64,000 nt of DNA from assembly GCF_014635045.1 (NCBI RefSeq), contig NZ_BMCF01000002.1, positions 1-64,000 of the forward strand, read 5' to 3'. The position numbers and the translations under genes were made by a program. The notes under the pieces are model-generated. The model did not search any database. It was not told where the DNA came from and worked only from the letters and a program-made list of their open reading frames with translations. Of the stretch, positions 57,752 through 64,000 are shown piece after piece; positions within the stretch are counted from its first letter, which is position 1; each line of letters starts with the position of its first letter. This DNA comes from Staphylococcus nepalensis (GTDB lineage Bacteria; Bacillota; Bacilli; Staphylococcales; Staphylococcaceae).

Positions 57752-58606
57752 ATGACGAAGCATAAGAAAGGCTCAATACTATCAGTTATTGGTTTATTGA
57801 TAGTACTTGTAGTAGCTGCAGTCATTGTATTTTCAATGATTTCAGATCAAATCTTTTTTAAAGAAGTTAATCAACAAGAAAAAGTAGAGCAGCTCAATAT
57901 TACTTTAGATAAAGCAGCAAAAAAACAAATAGATAACTACACAAGTCAACAAGTTTCAAGTAAAAACAATGATACTTGGAGAGATGCATCATCAACTGAA
58001 ATTAAAGCAGCAATGAATAGTAGTAATTTTATTGAGAGTGATACTCAAAAGTATCAATTTTTGGAACTAGATAAGTATCAAGGTATTGATGAAAATAGAA
58101 TAAAAAGAATGCTTATTGATAACCCTATACTTTTAGAGCATTCAGATGATTTTATAAAAGCAGCTAAAGAAAAACATGTTAATGAAGTATACTTAATTTC
58201 ACATGCAATACTTGAAACTGGTTCAGCTAAGAGTGAATTATCTAGCGGCGTCGAGATTGACGGGAAGAAATATTATAATTTCTTTGGTGTAGGTGCTTTA
58301 GATGAGGATCCTGTGAAAACTGGTGCTGAATATGCGAAAAAACATGGTTGGGATACACCAGAAAAAGCAATTAGTGGAGGCGCTAATTTTATTCATGGCC
58401 ATTTCTTATCTAACAAAGATCAAAACACTTTATATAGTATGCGCTGGAATCCAAAAAAACCTGGTGAACATCAATATGCTACAGATATTAAGTGGGCTGA
58501 AAGTAATGCAAGCTTAATGGCAGATTTCTATAAAGATATGAAAACAGAAGGTAAATACTATAAATATTTTGTCTACAAAGATGATAAAAAACATCAAGAC
58601 ACATAA
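57752..58606 (+). CDS. sagB: membrane-anchored N-acetylglucosaminidase SagB
   Basis: A 284-residue protein. Residues 8-32 form the single membrane anchor; residues about 115-280 are the glucosaminidase domain (YLISHAILETGSAKSELSSG with the catalytic Glu, YYNFFGVGALDEDPVKTG). SagB shortens nascent glycan strands in S. aureus, together with SpdC. The start is the ATG at 57752 after GAGGTG; the in-frame GTG two codons before is less likely. Confidence 0.93.
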   Translation: MTKHKKGSILSVIGLLIVLVVAAVIVFSMISDQIFFKEVNQQEKVEQLNITLDKAAKKQIDNYTSQQVSSKNNDTWRDASSTEIKAAMNSSNFIESDTQKYQFLELDKYQGIDENRIKRMLIDNPILLEHSDDFIKAAKEKHVNEVYLISHAILETGSAKSELSSGVEIDGKKYYNFFGVGALDEDPVKTGAEYAKKHGWDTPEKAISGGANFIHGHFLSNKDQNTLYSMRWNPKKPGEHQYATDIKWAESNASLMADFYKDMKTEGKYYKYFVYKDDKKHQDT

Positions 58607-58654
58607 TCAATACATTGATAAATATAAAGAGATAGGATATAAATATCTCTAGCT

Positions 58655-58775
58655 AAAACAAAGAAAACGTCAATTTCTATTAAAATTATAGAAATTGACG
58701 TTTTCTTTGTTTTATGAAATGTTTTAACCTGTCGAGCCACGCTTTTTATATCTAATGCTAATGTATCTTGCGATT
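58655..58775 (-). repeat. 3' tail of an IS1182-family element with a 26-bp perfect inverted repeat
   Basis: A 26-base perfect palindrome (58655-58680 and 58688-58713; loop of seven) shares the core CAATTTCTAT/ATAGAAATTG with the dead IS at 45301. Reading on from it on the minus strand gives DTLALDIKSVARQVKTFHKTK, which resembles the end of IS1182-family transposases (LMALNIRKVA-Q). The hairpin may now terminate sagB. Confidence 0.7.
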
Positions 58776-58968
58776 ACAATTCAAGGCGTGGCCTCAGCGA
58801 TGAAGTAAAGTTACATCGAAGTTTTAATATAAAATGAGCCCTCAAAAATTCAAACTAAAGAAATCTTTTTGAAGAAAAATTATAAGATTAATATCCAGTT
58901 TCTTATGATATCGAATATATGACTACTTACACATTGATAAATTTTGTTGTTACTTGAGTAGCGTTGGT
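58776..58968. other. AT-rich intergenic region
   Basis: About 190 bases; may hold more of the decayed IS, but I cannot read a frame. Confidence 0.3.
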
Positions 58969-59046
58969 TTATTCAGCTTTATTTTTATTGCCAAACAGTA
59001 AAAACAATAAGATTGTTGATATAATCACTTTTATAATCAATTTCAT
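58969..59046 (-). CDS. possible 25-residue hydrophobic peptide
   Basis: From an ATG at 59046 the ORF reads MKLIIKVIISTILLFLLFGN then KNKAE and stops. AGGAAGTG lies six bases upstream. It has one membrane segment with a basic start and end, like many small staphylococcal membrane peptides or type I toxins. It could also be a stray ORF; only transcription or ribosome data would tell. Confidence 0.3.
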   Translation of the reverse strand: MKLIIKVIISTILLFLLFGNKNKAE

Positions 59047-59131
59047 TTAATCACTTCCTAATCTTTGAAACCATAGTAACATTAAACTGCAGAATATACA
59101 CAATATTTATCCATAATATTCAATCACTGTT

Positions 59132-60065
59132 TTAATTATCACTATCAAAATAATTGTTTTTTTCTAAGAATTCTTTGGCTATCATCGCTGGTGCCTTACC
59201 TTTGCCATCAGCTTCATAATTAAGCTTTTGCATTTGTTCTGTATTAATTTTATGGTCTAACTTATTGATTAATGCTTTAATCTGTAGACGTTTTTGTAAT
59301 AATTCATTTGGTGCTACTGCACTTGCATCATATGGAGAAAAAATGTTTGTCATCCTTAAGCACTACTAAATCATATGCTGATATTTTGCCATCTGTTGTA
59401 TAACCAAGTGCGACATCTAGTTTATTATTTTTTAAAGCGTCATATACAAGGCTGATTTGCATTGGCTTTAAATCGTTAAAACCAAATCCATAATGTGCTT
59501 TGAACGGAACATAACCATCGCCGCCTCGTTTAATCCACGTAGTATCTGTACCAACTTTGACTTGATCTTTTACTTTTTTAAACCTGAAATAGAACGTAAA
59601 TTGTATTTCTTTGCGGTTTCTTTTGTGACTATAAATGCAAAGGTATTTTCAAAACCATAAGAATTAAAGAATCTTTGATTAAATTTTTGGTTGAACAGTT
59701 TTTGAGTAACAGATATTGCTCTATTTGTATCTGTAATGGGTTGCTGTTCCAGCACGCCAACCAAATCGGTTCCAGTATAGCGCGTACTTGAAATATTAGC
59801 ATCCCCATGTATTAAGGCGTAATGCTAGATTGTGGCTGAGTCTACATTATTTATGATTGAAGCACTCATTGTGCTTTGCGTATCATGTTCAATTAAACCT
59901 TTGAGCATATAAGCCATGATTTGCGATTCACTCGTAGCTAAAGCGGAAATTTTAACAGAATTTTTAGATTTACCACCCGAGAGGCCGGGCAAATCACAAC
60001 TTACTAATAATATTGTACTAGTTATTAATAGATAGATAATCCTTTTAAAATAGTTTGTTTTTAAA
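59132..60065 (-). pseudogene. opuCC: dead osmoprotectant ABC transporter substrate-binding lipoprotein (opuCC-like)
   Basis: The minus strand reads a lipobox-like LLVSCDLPGL, then SVKISALATSESQIMAYMLK, a premature stop near 59825, VTQKLFNQKFNQRFFNSYGFENTFAFIVTKETAKKYNLRSI, a frameshifted middle and a C-terminus INKLDHKINTEQMQKLNYEADGKGKAPAMIAKEFL. The start codon is gone: AAGGAG is followed by TTTAAAAACAAAC where ATGAAAACAAAAC-like sequence is expected. At least one stop, two frame breaks and the lost start show decay. The opuC ATPase and permease genes are not next to it. Confidence 0.9.
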
Positions 60066-60215
60066 CTCCTTATATCTTAAATAAGTTTTGATACAATATT
60101 TTAATGTTAACATAACTATTAATTTTGTATAATAATAACATAATTCATTAACATGTAATAAGCGTACAATCATTGATATACTAAATATAAATTAATAAAA
60201 GTAAGGGTGAATAAA

Positions 60216-61697
60216 ATGCGTATAGCTATCATTGGCATGGGAACTGCAGGCGTTAGTTTATTAAAAGAATTAGTGAAATATGATGAGTTCGACCAAATGA
60301 AAGTAGATGTTTACGATAATCCTAAAAATATGGGGCAAGGTATACCATTTCAAAATGACAGCGATCAATTGCTTATCAATTTGCCGGCTAAACAAATGTC
60401 TCTCAACTTGAAAAATGAACGCGAATTCTATGAATGGTATCAACAACAATCTATATTTAAATTTTCCAATCCAGAATATTTACCTAGATTTATATTTGGC
60501 CATTATATGAAAGACTATTTAGAAACATATCATAAACAATATAAAAATATTCAAATGATTAAAAAAGAAGTTTTAGAAGTGTTTATAGATGCAGATATAG
60601 GCGAGACAAATATAAAATATGTCGTCTGTACATCTGAAAAACCAGATTGCCAACAACAATACGATATTGTATTTTTAACAGTTGGTACGTTATCGTATCA
60701 TGATCCTTATCAATTAAAAGGAACGCCGGGATACATACAAACGCCATACCCGACTTATGACACATTGAACGAAGTTGATAGCACAGACAGAATAGCTATT
60801 ATTGGTACGGGGCTAGCAAGTTTAGATGTTATTCGATTTGTAACTGCGCATCACCCAAATTTACCTATTTCCGTGACTAGCCGAAAAGGTCATTTACCTA
60901 GTGTAAGAGGCGATATGCCAGAAATTCAGTTTAAATACGTTACACCTGAAAACTTTAATAAAATCAAAAAAGAAAACTTGGGGAATGTGCCTTTAGAAGA
61001 TGCTTTAACATTATTTAGAAAAGACTGTACGTATTATGATATTCCAGTAGAAAAATTAGTTCATAGAAGAAAAGGCGACCCTATTGCGGATTTAACATAT
61101 GATTTAGAACACAAAGAAATATTGGGTAAATTTCAAAGCATTCTTGAATTAGCAAAAGAAAATCTCAATTGGATATGGAATAGTTTTAGTAGAGACGATC
61201 AAAAAACTTTTTTACGAAATTACCAATCTATATTAAAAGAGAATTCTAACCCAATGCCTCCACGTACAGCAAGATTAATTATAAACCATATTCAAAACGG
61301 ACAAATTGAAATAAAAAAAGGGCTAGAAGATGTAAAACATGATGGCCAGCATTTCTGGTTTAAGTATGAAGATGATTTCAAAGCGATTGATAAATTTGAT
61401 GTTGTAATCAATGCAACGGGTTCAAAATCACATTTGTCAGAGTTAGATAATGATGATCAATTGATTCTAAACTTAGAAAATAGACAAGTTGTTCAGGCAC
61501 ACCCATTAGGCGGCATACAGATTATTCCTGAAACAAATCAAATTATAAGCCCACGGTATGGTACTTTAAAAAACATGTTCGCTTTAGGTCAATTGACAAA
61601 TGGGATTAATCAATCTCGTAACGGCGTAACAATGATTGTAAAACAAGCTGTTAGTGTGGTAGAAAATTTATTAAACCGCGATCAAAATAAGTGCTAG
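60216..61697 (+). CDS. FAD/NAD(P)-binding protein (YdhS-like)
   Basis: A 493-residue flavoprotein. N-terminal FAD motif IAIIGMGTAGVSLLKEL, PLIN-like LLINLPAKQMSLNL, and a second nucleotide motif RIAIIGTGLASLDVIRF (about 195). This is the FAD-NAD(P)-binding family (PF13454-like), which includes enzymes of unknown substrate. The start is the ATG at 60216 after AAGGGTGA. It stands alone. Confidence 0.8.
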   Translation: MRIAIIGMGTAGVSLLKELVKYDEFDQMKVDVYDNPKNMGQGIPFQNDSDQLLINLPAKQMSLNLKNEREFYEWYQQQSIFKFSNPEYLPRFIFGHYMKDYLETYHKQYKNIQMIKKEVLEVFIDADIGETNIKYVVCTSEKPDCQQQYDIVFLTVGTLSYHDPYQLKGTPGYIQTPYPTYDTLNEVDSTDRIAIIGTGLASLDVIRFVTAHHPNLPISVTSRKGHLPSVRGDMPEIQFKYVTPENFNKIKKENLGNVPLEDALTLFRKDCTYYDIPVEKLVHRRKGDPIADLTYDLEHKEILGKFQSILELAKENLNWIWNSFSRDDQKTFLRNYQSILKENSNPMPPRTARLIINHIQNGQIEIKKGLEDVKHDGQHFWFKYEDDFKAIDKFDVVINATGSKSHLSELDNDDQLILNLENRQVVQAHPLGGIQIIPETNQIISPRYGTLKNMFALGQLTNGINQSRNGVTMIVKQAVSVVENLLNRDQNKC

Positions 61698-62091
61698 TCT
61701 AAATAATATATGAACTGAAACCTATCTTTACTATTTATATAAATATGTTTAGCGAACACTTGATCATATACATGTGACCTTACTAAATAGTTTGTATTGG
61801 TTATTTTAATTATAATACGTAAAAGTAATTTGGCTTTTTAACAGATTAATATTTAAGTAAACACATAAAAGTTTTAATTAGTTTATTAATGATGTTTAAC
61901 GTTTAGTTGTTTTAATTTTTTATAAAAAAATTTCTTGAAAATCTTGTTGTCACAAGGAATTGAAGTGTTTTCAACAGATAAACAAAACCGACTTAAGTAA
62001 TAAGAATTGTTTTTTACCATAAAATATAGTACGATAACGTTGTAGCTTTAAAAAGTTACTTGACTCAATCATCAATTACAATTTCATAAAT
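61698..62091. other. intergenic region before the riboflavin operon
   Basis: About 390 AT-rich bases. A possible promoter TTGTTT - 17 - TACGAT lies near 62008-62036. Nothing else seen. Confidence 0.4.
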
Positions 62092-62221
62092 GTTCTTTCG
62101 GGGCAGGGTGAAATTCCCAACCGGCAGTAAATAAAGCCTGCGACCTGCATTTGTTTTTACAAATGTGGCTGATCTAGTGAGAATCTAGAGCCGACAGTAT
62201 AGTCTGGATGGGAGAAAGAAT
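62092..62221 (+). promoter_or_regulatory. FMN riboswitch (RFN element)
   Basis: Closing stem TTCTTTC/GAAAGAA. It contains GGGGCAGGGTGAAATTCCC, ACCGGC, GCCTGCGA, GTGAGAATCTAGAGCCGAC and TATAGTCTGGATGGGAG, all conserved in RFN elements. FMN should favour the terminator at 62331 and reduce ribDE expression. Confidence 0.95.
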
Positions 62222-62330
62222 GGAGTATAACAAACAGCACTGCTTAGAGTGTTTATTTAGTGTACATTTTTCTATCATTTGGAAAAGTGTATTTAATGTT
62301 AAACAAATCATGTTATATCGAAATATATCC

Positions 62331-62362
62331 CACACCTGAAAACCATTTCAGGTGTTTTTTAT
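62331..62362 (+). terminator. riboswitch-controlled terminator of ribD
   Basis: Stem ACACCTGAAA/TTTCAGGTGT with a short loop and TTTTTT, 19 bases before the ribD start. Confidence 0.85.
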
Positions 62363-62380
62363 TATTTAGAGGTGATTATT

Positions 62381-63424
62381 ATGAGTCAATATTTAAATTA
62401 TGCAATTCAATTGGCAAAAATGGTAGACGGTCAAACAGGAATAAATCCGCCTGTTGGTGCTGTTGTAGTTAATCAAGGTAGAATCGTTGGCATAGGTGCC
62501 CATTTACAAAAAGGTGATAAACATGCTGAAGTTCAAGCTTTGGACATGGCAAACGAAACAGCTGCAGGTGGCACAATCTATATATCTTTAGAGCCCTGCT
62601 CTCATTATGGTTCAACGCCACCATGCGTTAATAAAATTATAGATTTTGGTATTAAACAAGTAGTCTATGCTGTTAAAGATACAACTTTGACATCTAGAGG
62701 TGATGAAATCTTACAACATGCTGGAGTCAAAGTGGAATTTCGTCATAAACCTGAAGCAGAAGCCTTATATAAAGACTTTTTTATAACTAAAAGACAAGGT
62801 ATTCCGGAAGTTACAGTGAAAGTATCTTGTAGTTTAGATGGTAAACAAGCTACTGATAAAGGTGAAAGTAAATGGATTACAAATAAATCAGTCAAAAATG
62901 ATGTGTTTATGCTTAGACATAAACATGACGCTGTGATAACAGGAACTGGCACATTAAATGCTGATAACCCTCAATATACTACCAGAATAGAAGAAGGTAA
63001 GCATCCTATCCGTATTATACTTTCAAAATCAGGTCGAATTGACTTTGATTTAGATATGTTTAACCAATCTAATGTGCCTATTTGGATTTATACAGAACAA
63101 GAAAAATTAAAATCAGATATTGAACATGTAGAAGTCATTCATTGTTCAAACTGTTCTCTTGAAAACATTTTAAAAGATTTATATCAAAAAGGGATTGGGC
63201 GTGTCTTAGTTGAAGCCGGCCCTACGATTACTTCTGAATTTCTTCAATCTAATTATACGAATGAACTTATCTTATATTATGCCCCGAAAATGATAGGTGG
63301 TTCTGGTGATTATCAATTTTTTAAAACAGAAAATGTATTTAATTTATCAGAGGCACCACAATTTGAAATTGTAAATTCTCAAGTGCTTGAGCAAAACATT
63401 AAATTAGAATTGCGAAAGAAGTGA
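62381..63424 (+). CDS. ribD: bifunctional riboflavin deaminase/reductase
   Basis: A 347-residue protein. The N-terminal deaminase (1-145) has the zinc ligands KHAEVQAL and PCSHYGSTPPC. The C-terminal reductase (about 150-347) has VSCSLDGKQATDKGESKWIT and RVLVEAGPTITSEFL. The start is the ATG at 62381 after AGAGGTG; the in-frame GTG at 62372 overlaps that ribosome site. First gene of the riboflavin operon, six bases before ribE. Confidence 0.96.
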   Translation: MSQYLNYAIQLAKMVDGQTGINPPVGAVVVNQGRIVGIGAHLQKGDKHAEVQALDMANETAAGGTIYISLEPCSHYGSTPPCVNKIIDFGIKQVVYAVKDTTLTSRGDEILQHAGVKVEFRHKPEAEALYKDFFITKRQGIPEVTVKVSCSLDGKQATDKGESKWITNKSVKNDVFMLRHKHDAVITGTGTLNADNPQYTTRIEEGKHPIRIILSKSGRIDFDLDMFNQSNVPIWIYTEQEKLKSDIEHVEVIHCSNCSLENILKDLYQKGIGRVLVEAGPTITSEFLQSNYTNELILYYAPKMIGGSGDYQFFKTENVFNLSEAPQFEIVNSQVLEQNIKLELRKK

Positions 63425-63430
63425 ATTAAT

Positions 63431-64000
63431 ATGTTTACTGGCATTGTGGAAGAAATAGGTACGATTAAAAAAATGACAACCCAGCAATCAATTGTTAATT
63501 TAACCATTGATTGTCAGACAATTTTATCTGATATGCATATTGGCGATTCAATCAGTGTGAATGGTGTTTGTTTAACAGTAGTATGTTTTGATAACCAAAC
63601 ATTTTCAGTACAGGTGATTAAAGGCACTGAGAATAAAACATATTTAAACCGGTTGAATCAATCCGACGAAGTGAATTTAGAACGAGCGATGAGTGGTCAA
63701 GGAAGATTTGGTGGTCACTTTGTGCTTGGTCACACAGATGAAGTAGCTAAAATCACTAGAATACAGAACTCAGATAATTCTAAAATTGTAACAATTAAAC
63801 CATCTAAATCCATTATAAATCAAATGGTACAACAAGGTTCTATCACTATAGATGGTGTGAGTTTGACTGTTTTCCAGTTGAAAGAGTCAGAATTTGATAT
63901 TCACCTTATACCGGAAACAAGAAAATCCACTATATTAAATCAAAAACGTGTTGGTGATCCAGTTCACATAGAAACGGATATGTTATTTAAATATGTAGAA
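63431..64000 (+). CDS. ribE: riboflavin synthase alpha subunit (runs off the window)
   Basis: An open frame of 190 codons to the window edge starts MFTGIVEEIGTIKKMTT and contains GDSISVNGVCLTVV and a second repeat GSITIDGVSLTVF, the two lumazine-binding halves of riboflavin synthase. MSGQGRFGGHFVLGHTDE is the linking motif. Family proteins have about 200-215 residues, so only the end is missing. Spacing of six bases from ribD indicates an operon. Confidence 0.95.
   Translation, partial: MFTGIVEEIGTIKKMTTQQSIVNLTIDCQTILSDMHIGDSISVNGVCLTVVCFDNQTFSVQVIKGTENKTYLNRLNQSDEVNLERAMSGQGRFGGHFVLGHTDEVAKITRIQNSDNSKIVTIKPSKSIINQMVQQGSITIDGVSLTVFQLKESEFDIHLIPETRKSTILNQKRVGDPVHIETDMLFKYVE

Overview
The window is low-GC Firmicutes chromosome and reads as a Staphylococcus. 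Supporting signs are the tRNA-Gly genes of the cell-wall (pentaglycine) type, the airSR, xdrA, ecsAB, traP, sagB and sigS genes in staphylococcal neighbourhoods, divergent pckA/metK, and a degenerate IS1181-like transposase. A purU gene and a wrecked pflBA operon suggest a coagulase-negative species, perhaps near the S. saprophyticus group; that placement is inference. Nearly all genes are ordinary core genes with AGGAGG-type ribosome binding sites, and many start with GTG or TTG.

Layout. 1-2575: the end of an rRNA operon (5S) followed by 26 tRNA genes, with three tandem aberrant Gly(TCC) tRNAs and duplicated Ser and Thr tRNAs. 3.0-6.6 kb: a PTS-type IIC membrane protein and a glutamine-type ABC transporter (SBP-permease fusion plus ATPase). 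6.7-11.5 kb: queG-trmL, a probably SigB-driven NagB-like gene with a small acidic protein, and fumC. 11.7-16.1 kb: an RluA-type pseudouridine synthase, the airSR redox two-component system and a dicarboxylate/amino-acid symporter. 16.5-19.8 kb: a PH-like protein, decayed pflBA, purU and xdrA. 20.4-27.4 kb: yheB-yheA and yhaO-yhaN-yhaM. 27.8-33.5 kb: prsA, a DUF3267-like protein, a YtxH-like protein, hit, ecsAB and traP. 33.8-37.3 kb: hemE-hemH-hemY. 38.4-39.2 kb: a second tRNA array (fMet, Asp, Phe, His, Gly, Asn, Glu, Ser). 39.3-40.1 kb: debris next to tRNA-Ser, namely an integrase tail, an MmcQ/YjbR tail and a 56-codon ORF. 40.5-45.3 kb: a PepSY lipoprotein, menE-menC, yidD, a Nudix hydrolase and an alpha/beta hydrolase. 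45.3-47.2 kb: a dead IS1182-family element and a dispersed repeat. 47.2-50.4 kb: pckA, an S-box (SAM) riboswitch and metK. 50.5-58.6 kb: a NERD-like membrane protein, an aldo/keto reductase, a CrcB pair, transaldolase, a pentapeptide-repeat protein, the sigS/ecfX-like pair and sagB. 58.6-60.1 kb: an IS tail and a dead opuCC-like gene. 60.2-64.0 kb: an FAD/NAD(P)-binding protein, an FMN riboswitch, and ribD with ribE running off the window edge.

Functional links. hemEHY makes haem; menE-menC supplies menaquinone; pckA and fumC belong to central carbon metabolism, and a good cre-like palindrome lies just downstream of the pckA promoter. metK is under SAM control and ribDE under FMN control. The three aberrant tRNA-Gly genes most likely feed glycine to the Fem peptidyltransferases rather than the ribosome.

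I found no CRISPR array, intact prophage, toxin-antitoxin system or defence island. The most interesting features are the tRNA-Gly trio, the tRNA duplications with a compensatory change, four visible gene-decay sites, a candidate small RNA near 20.0-20.25 kb, and two enzyme-family proteins that lack a key catalytic residue.
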